A DNA stretch of 6,559 nucleotides. Origin: Rhodocyclales bacterium (GTDB taxonomy: Bacteria > Pseudomonadota > Gammaproteobacteria > Burkholderiales > Rhodocyclaceae). Position 1 is the stretch's first letter; every line of letters starts with the position of its first letter. Made by a program: the position numbers and the translations under genes. Below the pieces are notes generated by a model. That model searched no databases and had not been told where the DNA came from. It worked only from the letters and a program-made list of their open reading frames with translations. Below are positions 1-6,475 of the stretch, piece after piece. The DNA lies in assembly GCA_021413665.1 (NCBI GenBank), contig JAIOPW010000307.1, forward strand, positions 1 to 6,559, read 5' to 3'.

Positions 1-1
1 A

Positions 2-1123
2 GGACGCGACTGGCTCGACAATCACCTGCGCTTCGGGCTGCTGTCGCGCGTCGCGGCCTGGATCGGCTCGGCGGCCAGCACGCTGGAGTGGCAGCCCGAC
101 GTCATCCATTGCCACGACTGGCAAACCGGCCTCGCCGCCGCTTACCTGAACTACCTGCCGGGACGCCAGGCGAAGTCGCTATTCACGCTGCACAACCTCG
201 CCTTCCAGGGCCTCTTCGACCACGCCTCGCTGTTCGAGCTGGGCCTGCCGGACGCCGCCTGGCAAATGCACGGCGTCGAATTCTATGGCTACCTGTCCTT
301 CCTCAAGGCCGGCTTGCAGCACGCCGACGCCATCACCACGGTAAGCCCGAGCTACGCCCGCGAGATCCAGACCGATACGGAAGGCATGGGCATGGCGGGC
401 TTGCTGCGCCATCGGAGCAAGAATCTCTCCGGGATTCTCAACGGCATCGATACCAAGGTCTGGAACCCCGCGTCGGATCCTTGCCTGGAACACAAGTACA
501 GCGCGCGACACCTCGAGGGCAAGGCCGCAAACAAGGCTGCACTGCAGGCGCAGCTCGGTCTCGAACAACGCGCCGACCTGCCGCTGCTGGCCGTGGTCAG
601 CCGCCTGACCGAACAGAAGGGCCTCGATTTGCTGCTCGAGGTGGCCCCGCAACTGCTCAAGCTGCCTGCACAACTGGTCATTCTCGGCAGCGGCGCGCAT
701 GACATGGAGCAGGCCTTTACGGCAGTGGCGCACCGGCACAAGACGCAATGCGCGGTGACAATCGGTTTCGACGAGGCGCTGGCCCATCGCATCGAGGCGG
801 GCGCCGACATCTTCGTCATGCCCTCGCGCTTCGAGCCCTGCGGCCTCAACCAGATGTACAGCCTGCGCTACGGCACCCCGCCCGTGGTGCGCGCCACCGG
901 CGGGCTGGCCGACACCGTGATCGATGCCACCGACGAAAAACATGGCAACGGCTTCGTCTTCGGTCCGGCCACCGCCGATGGCCTGCTTCAGGCCCTGCGG
1001 CGCGCGACCGATGCGTGGCATGAGCCGGAGCGTTGGCGGCGCCTGCAAAAGCGCGGCATGGCACGCGATTCGAGCTGGGAAGAATCCGCTCGGCACTATG
1101 TCGATCTGTACCGGAAACTATAG
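2..1123 (+). CDS. glgA: Glycogen synthase (ADP-glucose type), 5'-truncated by window edge
   Basis: This is the C-terminal 373 residues of a GT5-family glycogen synthase, which transfers glucose from ADP-glucose to the non-reducing end of a growing alpha-1,4-glucan in the cytoplasm. The open frame runs from base 2 to a TAG at 1121-1123. About 100 N-terminal residues, including the usual KxGGL substrate loop, lie outside the window. Visible family landmarks, in fragment numbering, are the CHDW segment (37-40), HNLAFQG (64-70), the TVSPSYA segment at the end of the N-terminal Rossmann domain, VVSRLTEQKG (199-208) with the Arg and Lys that contact ADP-glucose, and SRFEPCGLNQ (275-284) with the catalytic-site Glu and conserved Cys. 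TGGLADTV follows. The C-terminus (ending RKL) matches the family end, so the gene is complete on that side. folA follows after 10 bases, which suggests co-transcription. No defect is seen. Confidence 0.97.
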   Translation, partial: GRDWLDNHLRFGLLSRVAAWIGSAASTLEWQPDVIHCHDWQTGLAAAYLNYLPGRQAKSLFTLHNLAFQGLFDHASLFELGLPDAAWQMHGVEFYGYLSFLKAGLQHADAITTVSPSYAREIQTDTEGMGMAGLLRHRSKNLSGILNGIDTKVWNPASDPCLEHKYSARHLEGKAANKAALQAQLGLEQRADLPLLAVVSRLTEQKGLDLLLEVAPQLLKLPAQLVILGSGAHDMEQAFTAVAHRHKTQCAVTIGFDEALAHRIEAGADIFVMPSRFEPCGLNQMYSLRYGTPPVVRATGGLADTVIDATDEKHGNGFVFGPATADGLLQALRRATDAWHEPERWRRLQKRGMARDSSWEESARHYVDLYRKL

Positions 1124-1133
1124 ACACCGGCCC

Positions 1134-1628
1134 ATGCCAAAACCCGTCCTCACCCTGATCGCCGCGATCGCCAGCAATGGCGTGATCGGCATCGGCAACC
1201 GCCTACCCTGGAAGCTGCCGGCGGACCTCGCGCGATTCAAGGCGTTGACCACCGGAAACGCCGTCATCATGGGGCGCAAGACGTGGGAATCGCTGCCGGC
1301 CAAATTTCGGCCCCTGCCCGGCCGGCGCAACATTGTCGTCACGCGCAACGCCAGCTATCGCGCCGAGGGCGCCGTGGTCGTCACCTCGCTGCCCGCCGCC
1401 GTCGCCGCGGCGCAAAGCGATGAAGCTTTCGTCATCGGCGGCGCCGAGCTTTACGCGACGGCCCTGCCGCTGGCGGACCGCCTGCAACTGACCGAGATCG
1501 ACGCGGCTTACGAGGGCGACACATGGTTCCCCGCGATCGATCGCGGGCAATGGCATGAAGCCGCGCGCGAACGCCATCGTGACGAGAACGGCCTGGGTTA
1601 CGCCTTCGTCACCTGCGAGCGGCGCTGA
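1134..1628 (+). CDS. folA: Dihydrofolate reductase
   Basis: This gene encodes a 164-residue DHFR, about the usual chromosomal length. The enzyme reduces dihydrofolate to tetrahydrofolate with NADPH and so restores the folate oxidised by thymidylate synthase. Landmarks are the N-terminal strand and Met20-type loop (GVIGIGNRLPW, 16-26), then LPADLARFK with the catalytic acid at D31 (equivalent to Asp27 of E. coli). The NADPH-binding MGRKTWESLP segment, PGRRNIVVTR and FVIGGAELY follow. The ATG at 1134 is chosen because the family N-terminus (MPKPVLTLIAAIA) begins there. The same frame is open back to 924 but overlaps glgA and encodes nothing DHFR-like. No convincing Shine-Dalgarno precedes this ATG, so translation may depend on ribosomes finishing glgA 10 bases upstream. 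The gene ends facing the minus-strand decarboxylase. Confidence 0.97.
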   Translation: MPKPVLTLIAAIASNGVIGIGNRLPWKLPADLARFKALTTGNAVIMGRKTWESLPAKFRPLPGRRNIVVTRNASYRAEGAVVVTSLPAAVAAAQSDEAFVIGGAELYATALPLADRLQLTEIDAAYEGDTWFPAIDRGQWHEAARERHRDENGLGYAFVTCERR

Positions 1629-1646
1629 CCACACCGCCGCAGCGCC
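1621..1646. terminator. Possible hairpin between convergent folA and decarboxylase genes
   Basis: A perfect 7-bp inverted repeat, GGCGCTG (1621-1627) and CAGCGCC (1640-1646), encloses a 12-base loop. The left arm contains the folA stop codon. The right-arm sequence recurs at 1646-1652. The convergent gap between the two stop codons is only 26 bases (1629-1654), so this is the only stem available to end transcription from either side. There is no T-tract on either strand, so it is not a classical intrinsic terminator. It may be a 3'-end stabilising stem or chance in GC-rich DNA. Confidence 0.28.
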
Positions 1647-1654
1647 AGCGCCGA

Positions 1655-3728
1655 CTATTGGCGCACGCAGTCCACGTAGTAGCGCACCGCGCCGTTGCTG
1701 GCGTCCTTCACCAGGCCGTGGATGTCGGTCTCGAAGCCGGGGAATTTCTCGTTGAACTCGCGGGCGAACTTCAGGTAGCGCACGATGGTGGCATTGAAAC
1801 GCTCGCCCGGGATCAATAACGGAATTCCCGGCGGGTAGGGCGTCAGCAGCACTGCGGTGATGCGGTTTTCCAACTCGTCGATGGAAACGCGGTCGATCTC
1901 GCGATGCGCCATCTTGGCGAAGGCGTCGGCCGGACGCATGGCCGGTACCATGTTGGAGAGATACATCTTGGTGGTCAGGCGGGCGATGTCGCGCGCCTTG
2001 TACACCTCGTGGATCTGGGTGCACAAATCGCGCAGGCCGACCCGTTCGTAGCGCGGATGCTTGACCACGAACTCGGGCAGCACCTTCCACAACGGATGGT
2101 TGCGGTCGTAGTCGTCCTTGAACTGCTGTAGGGCGGTGACCAGCGTGTTCCAGCGGCCCTTGGTGATGCCGATGGTGAACATGATGAAGAAGGAATACAG
2201 GCCGCACTTCTCGACGATCACGCCGTGCTCGGCGAGGTACTTGGTGACGATCGCGGCCGGGATGCCGAAGTCATCCGAGAAATCGCCGTCGACGTCGAGG
2301 CCCGGCGTAATGACCGTGGCCTTGATCGGATCGAGCAGGTTGAAGCCCTTGGCCAGCTTGCCGAAGCCGTGCCAGCGGTCGCCGGGCTTGAGCATCCAGG
2401 CGTCGCGTTCCTCGATGCCCTCCTCCGACAGGTCGTCGGGGCCCCAGACCTTGAACCACCAGTCGGCGCCCCACTCCTTGTCCACCTTGCGCATGGCGCG
2501 GCGGAAGTCGAGCGCCTCGGCGATCGACTCCTCGACCAGCGCCTTGCCGCCGGGTGTGCGTCGATTGCGTGGAGAACACCATCGACTCCTTGCAGCGCGG
2601 ACGGTCGGCGCCGATGGCGTGGTAATCGCCGTAGAAATCATGGAAGGCGGCGTGCGGCAGCCAGGCCTCGTCGAAATGCAGGGTATCGATCTTGCCGTCG
2701 AGCATCTCCTTGATTTCCTCGACGTTGTAGAGGATGCCGTCGTAGGTGCTCTGGGTGATGGTCAGCACGCGCGGCTTGGCGTTCTTGTCGGTGGCGAAGG
2801 GATGGGCAGCGATCTTCTTCTGGATGTTCTTCCAGCGGAATTCCTCCTTCGGAATCGGACCGATGATGCCGAAGTTGTTGCGCGTCGGCATCAGGAACAC
2901 CGGGATCGCGCCGGTCATCATGATCGCGTGCAGGATCGACTTGTGGCAATTGCGGTCCACCACCACGATGTCGCCCGGCGCCACCGTGGAGTGCCAGACG
3001 ATCTTGTTCGAGGTCGAGGTGCCGTTGGTGACGAAGAACAGGTGGTCGGCATTGAAGATGCGCGCCGCGTTGCGCTCCGACGCCGCCACCGGGCCGGTGT
3101 GGTCGAGCAACTGGCCGAGTTCCTCGACCGCGTTGCAGACGTCGGCGCGCAACATGTTCTCGCCGAAGAACTGGTGGAACATCTGGCCCACCGGGCTCTT
3201 GAGGAAGGCAACGCCGCCGGAATGGCCGGGGCAGTGCCACGAGTAGGAGCCGTCCGCGGCGTAATGCACCAGGGCGCGGAAGAAGGGCGGCGGCAGCGAA
3301 TCGAGGTAGGTCTTGGCCTCGCGCACGACGTGTCGCGCGATGAATTCCGGCGTGTCCTCGAACATGTGGATGAAGCCGTGCAGCTCGCGCAGGATGTCGT
3401 TCGGAATGTGGCGGCTGGTGCGCGTCTCGCCATGCAGGAAGATCGGGATTTCGGCGTTCTTGTAGCGGATTTCCTCGACGAAGGCGCGCAGTTCCTGAAT
3501 GGTTTCCTTTTCCCGGTTGGCCAGCTCCTCGTCGTCGATCGAGAGGATGAAGGCCGAGGCGCGGCTCTGCTGCTGGGCGAAGGAACTCAGGTCGCCGTAG
3601 CTGGTGACGCCGAGTACGTCCATGCCTTCCTTTTCGATGGCGTCCGCAAGCGCGCGGATGCCGAGGCCCGAGGCGTTCTCGGAACGGAAGTCTTCGTCGA
3701 TGATGATGACGGGAAAGTGGAAGCGCAC
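1655..3728 (-). pseudogene. Ornithine/lysine/arginine decarboxylase, broken by internal deletion and frameshift
   Basis: This is a biodegradative-type (AdiA/LdcI-like, fold-type I PLP) basic amino acid decarboxylase, a family that converts Arg, Lys or Orn to the polyamine-type amine plus CO2. It starts at GTG 3728, supported by GAAGGA seven bases upstream. Residues 1 to about 130 form the flavodoxin-like wing domain (VIIIDEDFRSENASGLGIRA). The PLP domain follows, with HCPGHSGG (165-172), NGTSTSNK (235-242), DRNCHKS (258-264), HFDEAWLPH (351-359) and STQSTH (386-391). Homology then jumps frame and resumes at PGGKALVEES (from 2554 leftwards), continuing 299 residues through WHGF, LDPIK, PYPPGIP and FPGFETD to a TAG at 1655-1657. 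About 55 residues are absent, starting at the Lys expected right after H391, the PLP Schiff-base lysine. The halves plus the gap sum to about 745 residues, the family length. As written, translation gives 485 residues, the last 94 of them out of frame, with stop at 2271. The family call is firm; the substrate cannot be assigned. Confidence 0.93.
2553..2558 (-). other. Deletion/frameshift junction in the decarboxylase gene
   Basis: On the minus strand the coding text reads TCG ACG CAC, then one extra A (2555), then CCC GGC GGC AAG in a new frame. The codon for H391 is 2558-2556, and the first codon of the resumed frame is 2554-2552. In relatives as I remember them, His is followed by the PLP-binding Lys, LL.LSQAS, a stretch containing HTSTSP, and then M(M)xxxGG. 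All of that is missing. The lost length is therefore 3n-1 bases, roughly 165. No insertion sequence, target duplication or long repeat is visible at the junction. Confidence 0.88.
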
Positions 3729-3735
3729 GGCCGTA

Positions 3736-3741
3736 TCCTTC
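3736..3741 (-). promoter_or_regulatory. Ribosome binding site fixing the GTG start of the decarboxylase
   Basis: The minus strand reads GAAGGA, then seven bases, then GTG at 3728. This sits in the 16-base gap after the dcd stop. Together with the conserved N-terminal RFHFPVIII directly after the GTG, it decides the start codon and supports translation of the two genes from one mRNA. Confidence 0.75.
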
Positions 3742-3744
3742 GCT

Positions 3745-4311
3745 CTAGATCTTCGGCAGGGTCACGCCGACCTGCCCTTGATATTTTCCGCCGCGATCCT
3801 TGTACGAGGTCTCGCAGACTTCGTCGGACTCGAAGAACAGCACCTGGGCACAGCCTTCGCCGGCATAGATCTTGGCCGGCAGCGGTGTCGTGTTGGAGAA
3901 TTCCAGCGTCACGTAGCCTTCCCATTCCGGCTCGAAGGGCGTTACGTTGACGATGATGCCGCAGCGCGCGTAGGTGCTCTTGCCGAGGCAGACCGTAAGC
4001 ACGTTGCGCGGGATGCGGAAATACTCCATGGTCCGCGCCAGGGCGAAGGAGTTGGGCGGGATGATGCAATGGTCGCCATCCATCTCGACGAAGGAATTGG
4101 GATCGAAGTTCTTCGGATCGACGATGGTCGAGTAGATGTTGGTGAACACCTTGAACTCGCGCGAGCAGCGGATATCGTAACCGTAGCTCGAGGTGCCGTA
4201 GGAGACGATCTTGCGACCGTCGATTTCGCGCACCAGCTGGGGCTCGAAGGGTTCGATCATTCCATGCTGGGCCGCCATGCGGCGGATCCACTTGTCAGAC
4301 TTGATGGTCAT
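3745..4311 (-). CDS. dcd: dCTP deaminase
   Basis: This gene encodes a 188-residue homotrimeric dCTP deaminase, full length for the proteobacterial family. The enzyme deaminates dCTP to dUTP, which dUTPase then turns to dUMP, the substrate of thymidylate synthase. Landmarks are IKSDKWIRRMA at the N-terminus, SSYGYDIRCS (41-50), GKSTYARCG (110-118) with the active-site Ser and Arg, VNVTPFEPEWEGYVTLEFSN (121-140) with the catalytic Glu at 137, and the C-terminal nucleotide-covering segment with GKYQGQ (175-180). The ATG at 4311 matches the family N-terminus, with only a short GGA about eight bases upstream as a possible ribosome binding site. The stop TAG is 16 bases before the GTG of the decarboxylase, so the two probably form an operon led by dcd. 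Its upstream region carries two similar operator-like repeats. All key residues are intact. Confidence 0.98.
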   Translation of the reverse strand: MTIKSDKWIRRMAAQHGMIEPFEPQLVREIDGRKIVSYGTSSYGYDIRCSREFKVFTNIYSTIVDPKNFDPNSFVEMDGDHCIIPPNSFALARTMEYFRIPRNVLTVCLGKSTYARCGIIVNVTPFEPEWEGYVTLEFSNTTPLPAKIYAGEGCAQVLFFESDEVCETSYKDRGGKYQGQVGVTLPKI

Positions 4312-4332
4312 GGTTCATCCGGAAAAATGAAA

Positions 4333-4350
4333 TTTCAATGAAGGCTGATG
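4333..4350. repeat. Direct repeat copy 1 upstream of dcd (operator-like)
   Basis: TTTCAATGAAGGCTGATG matches the copy at 4394-4411 at 15 of 18 positions. It contains the odd palindrome TTCA-A-TGAA (4334-4342). It also overlaps the perfect palindrome TGAAATTTCA (4328-4337), which begins 17 bases upstream of the dcd ATG. The position fits a repressor or leader site, but the regulator is not identified. Confidence 0.45.
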
Positions 4351-4393
4351 TTCGCGACAGCGGGCGTTGCGCCGGAGCTAAAACACCTCTAGG

Positions 4394-4411
4394 TTTCAGT
4401 GAAGGCCAATG
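4394..4411. repeat. Direct repeat copy 2 upstream of dcd (operator-like)
   Basis: TTTCAGTGAAGGCCAATG is the second copy, 61 bases from the first when measured start to start, close to six helical turns. It contains TTCA-G-TGAA (4395-4403), so the dyad core is kept while flanking positions vary. That pattern would be expected of a paired protein-binding site, although chance or an old local duplication is possible. Confidence 0.45.
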
Positions 4412-4489
4412 CCACGATATTCGGCGTCAAGCGAAGCGGCCGTAACCAAAGGGGGCTCAAGGGGGCGCAGTATACGGCCTGCGGCGATT

Positions 4490-5158
4490 TCATGACAGTA
4501 GCCCTGCCAGCAGGGCGATACCCTCCCCCGGGTCAGCCCGCACCACGCCCACCAACGGAATCCCCGCCGCATGCCGCGCCAGGGATCTCAGCGTTGCGTC
4601 GAGCGCGACCGCCGAATCCGGTGATTCATTGACGACAATCGCCGTCACGCCAGCGCCGACTTTCGCCAAAGCCTCCAGTGCGGTCAGGGTATGGCTCAGG
4701 CTACCCAGGTAGCTGCCGCTCACCAGCACGCAGGGCAGGCCGCTGGCGGCGATCCAGTCGCGCACCGTATGCGTCCCGTCCAGCGGCGCCATGACGCCGC
4801 CGACGCCTTCGACCAGCGGCGCATGAAAGTCGGCGCTGACGGCGCGGCGACTGAAGGCGACCAGCGCGTCAAAATCAATCTCACGCCCTTCGAGCGCAGC
4901 CGCCATGTCCGGCGACAGCGGTGCTGCAAAGCGCCAGGGCGCGATGGCATCCAGTTCGGCGGCACCGGCTTCGCGGCCCAATGCCGCCAGCAAGGCTCCC
5001 GCATCGCTGGCGGCAGGGTGTGCCGGATCGAAGCCCGAGAGCACCGGCTTGAATGCCGCCACCCGCCGGCCCTCCGCCCGCCAATGCCGCAGCAGGGCGC
5101 AGGCAAGCCAGGTCTTGCCGATGTCGGTGCCGGTGCCGGTGATAAACTGCGCGCTCAT
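4490..5158 (-). CDS. bioD: ATP-dependent dethiobiotin synthetase
   Basis: This gene encodes a 222-residue BioD of typical length. The enzyme closes the ureido ring of dethiobiotin from 7,8-diaminopelargonate, CO2 and ATP, the penultimate step of biotin synthesis. Landmarks are the P-loop GTGTDIGKT (8-16) with K15 and T16, KPVLSG (37-42) with the catalytic Lys at 37, LVEGVGGVMAPL (115-126) with the Mg-binding Glu at 117, SGSYLGSLSHTLTALEAL (147-164), and the base-recognition NE (177-178). The ATG at 5158 is preceded by GGAGG with a four-base spacer, and the first residues run straight into the P-loop strand. The gene is divergent from bioA rather than in line with it. No intrinsic terminator with a T-tract is visible after the stop. 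Confidence 0.96.
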   Translation of the reverse strand: MSAQFITGTGTDIGKTWLACALLRHWRAEGRRVAAFKPVLSGFDPAHPAASDAGALLAALGREAGAAELDAIAPWRFAAPLSPDMAAALEGREIDFDALVAFSRRAVSADFHAPLVEGVGGVMAPLDGTHTVRDWIAASGLPCVLVSGSYLGSLSHTLTALEALAKVGAGVTAIVVNESPDSAVALDATLRSLARHAAGIPLVGVVRADPGEGIALLAGLLS

Positions 5159-5162
5159 TTTT

Positions 5163-5181
5163 CCTCCGCCGCCGCATTCTA
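5163..5181 (-). promoter_or_regulatory. Putative -10 box and ribosome binding site of bioD
   Basis: On the minus strand, TAGAAT (5181-5176) matches the -10 consensus at five of six positions. It lies just ahead of GGAGG (5167-5163) and the bioD ATG. If used, transcription would start about ten bases before the ATG, leaving a very short leader. No good -35 box lies 16-18 bases further upstream, where the sequence is nearly all G/C. The ribosome binding site is convincing and the promoter is tentative. Confidence 0.4.
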
Positions 5182-5205
5182 GCCGGCACGGCCCCCCGCC
5201 CCGAC

Positions 5206-6474
5206 ATGACCGACTGGCTCACCCCGGGACTCGCCCATCTCTGGCTGCCCTACACCCAGATGCAGACCGCCCCCGCCCCGCTGCCGGTGGTCGCCAGCGA
5301 GGGCGTTCGCCTGCGCCTGGCCGACGGGCGCGAGCTGATCGACGGCATTTCCTCGTGGTGGACCGCCTGCCACGGCTACAACCACCCGCACATCCGCGCC
5401 GCCGTCGAACGGCAACTCGCCGTCCTGCCGCATGTGATGTTCGCCGGCCTGGTGCACGAACCGGCGGCGCGCCTGGCCCTGCGCCTGGCCGCGCTGCTGC
5501 CGGGCGACCTCGAGCGCGTGTTCTTCACCGAGTCCGGTTCGGTGGCGGTGGAAGTGGCGCTCAAAATGGCGATCCAGTACTGGCGCAACAAGGACCGACC
5601 GGAGAAGAAGCGCATCGTCCATTTCCGTCACGGCTACCACGGCGACACCTTCGCCACCATGGCCCTGTGCGACCCGGAGGAAGGCATGCACGCGCTGTTC
5701 GCCGGCAGCATGCCGGACCAGATCATGGCCGAACTGCCGAGTGACGAACCGATGCGCCGCGCCTTCGACCTGCTGCTGGAAACTCATGGCGAGCGGCTCG
5801 CGGCCGTCATCAGCGAGCCGCTGGTGCAGGGCGCCGGCGGCATGAAGATGCATGATGCGGCGACATTGGCCTTCATCGCCGGAGCCTGCGAGCGCCACGA
5901 CGTGCTGCTGATCGCCGACGAGATCATGACCGGCTTCGGCCGTACGGGCCGCATGTTCGCCTGCGAGGAAGCCGGCGTGGTGCCCGACATCCTCTGCCTG
6001 TCGAAAGCGCTGACCGGCGGCACGCTGCCGCTGGCCGCCACCGTGGCGCGCCGCCATGTGTTCGACGCCTTCCAGTCCGACGATCCGGCGGCCGCGCTGA
6101 TGCACGGTCCCACCTACATGGCCAATCCGCTGGCCTGTGCCGCCGCCAATGCTTCGCTCGACCTGTTCGAGAGCGAACCGCGGCTGGCCCAGGTCGCTGC
6201 GATCGAATGCGCTTTGCGCGAAGAACTCGCTCCCTGCCGCGAACTCGGCGGCGTCGCCGACGTGCGCGTCAAGGGCGCCATCGGCGCGGTCGAACTCGCG
6301 GGCAGGATCGACCTTGATGCCCTGCGTCGCCGCTTTGCCGAGCTCGGCGTCTGGGTCCGTCCCTTCGGCAACGTGGTGTATCTGATGCCGCCCTTCGTCA
6401 TCGCCGCCGAGGATCTGTCGACGCTCGCCGCCGCCGTGCGCCGGGTGCTGACGGAACGCGCACAACAAGCCTGA
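5206..6474 (+). CDS. bioA: Adenosylmethionine-8-amino-7-oxononanoate aminotransferase (DAPA aminotransferase)
   Basis: This gene encodes a 422-residue class III PLP aminotransferase that moves the amino group of S-adenosylmethionine to KAPA, giving 7,8-diaminopelargonate, the substrate of BioD. BioA-specific signatures distinguish it from ornithine or GABA aminotransferases: HLWLPYTQM (11-19) with Y16, DGISSWW (46-52) with the paired Trp, and HGYHGDT (142-148) with Y144 and D147. Also present are SGSVAVEVALKMA (110-122), ADEIMTGFGRTG (237-248) with the PLP-ring Asp at 238 and R246, LSKALTGG (265-272) with the PLP lysine K267, and VRPFGNVVYLMPP (384-396) with R386 for the substrate carboxylate. 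The ATG at 5206 matches the family start and no other usual start codon lies in frame in the gap, although the bases before it are almost all C/G and offer no ribosome binding site. The putative bioF follows after one base. Confidence 0.97.
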   Translation: MTDWLTPGLAHLWLPYTQMQTAPAPLPVVASEGVRLRLADGRELIDGISSWWTACHGYNHPHIRAAVERQLAVLPHVMFAGLVHEPAARLALRLAALLPGDLERVFFTESGSVAVEVALKMAIQYWRNKDRPEKKRIVHFRHGYHGDTFATMALCDPEEGMHALFAGSMPDQIMAELPSDEPMRRAFDLLLETHGERLAAVISEPLVQGAGGMKMHDAATLAFIAGACERHDVLLIADEIMTGFGRTGRMFACEEAGVVPDILCLSKALTGGTLPLAATVARRHVFDAFQSDDPAAALMHGPTYMANPLACAAANASLDLFESEPRLAQVAAIECALREELAPCRELGGVADVRVKGAIGAVELAGRIDLDALRRRFAELGVWVRPFGNVVYLMPPFVIAAEDLSTLAAAVRRVLTERAQQA

Positions 6475-6475
6475 G

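Larger units (their letters stand above)
4312..4489. other. Intergenic region upstream of dcd and downstream of bioD
   Basis: This is the longest non-coding stretch in the window (178 bases) and is more AT-rich near dcd than the surrounding genes. It must hold the promoter for the dcd operon and the end of the bioD transcript. A TTGACG hexamer on the minus strand (4430-4425) looks like a -35 box, but no -10 box at proper spacing is recognisable. It also contains the direct repeats at 4333 and 4394, a palindrome TGAAATTTCA (4328-4337), and a tandem GGGGGC (4451-4456 and 4461-4466). No small gene or structured RNA is convincing. Confidence 0.6.

Noticed and set aside
179..1096. A 305-codon minus-strand open frame opposite glgA
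   Set aside because: It is a shadow of glgA in high-GC DNA with no plausible start context or domain.
2271..2555. Programmed frameshifting as an explanation for the two-frame decarboxylase
   Set aside because: There is no slippery heptamer at the junction, and a frameshift would not restore the missing lysine-containing segment.
2118..3950. A 610-codon open frame on the plus strand opposite the decarboxylase and part of dcd
   Set aside because: It is antisense to clearly homologous genes, its product has no recognisable domain, and it arises from GC-rich third positions leaving few stops.
4425..4430. TTGACG on the minus strand as a dcd -35 box
   Set aside because: The sequence 16-18 bases downstream is GGCCTT-like and not a -10 box, so no full promoter can be supported.
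4451..4466. GGGGGC-TCAA-GGGGGC tandem after bioD
   Set aside because: It is too short and simple to assign. It forms no stem with a T-tract, so it is not a terminator, and chance is likely in this composition.
4466..4483. Small stem CGCAG/CTGCG with an 8-base loop just past the bioD stop
   Set aside because: It has only five base pairs and no T-run on either strand, too weak to call a terminator.
5126..5140. Short tandem GGTGCC repeat near the start of bioD
   Set aside because: It is the coding sequence for the Gly-Thr-Gly-Thr of the BioD P-loop, so protein function explains it.
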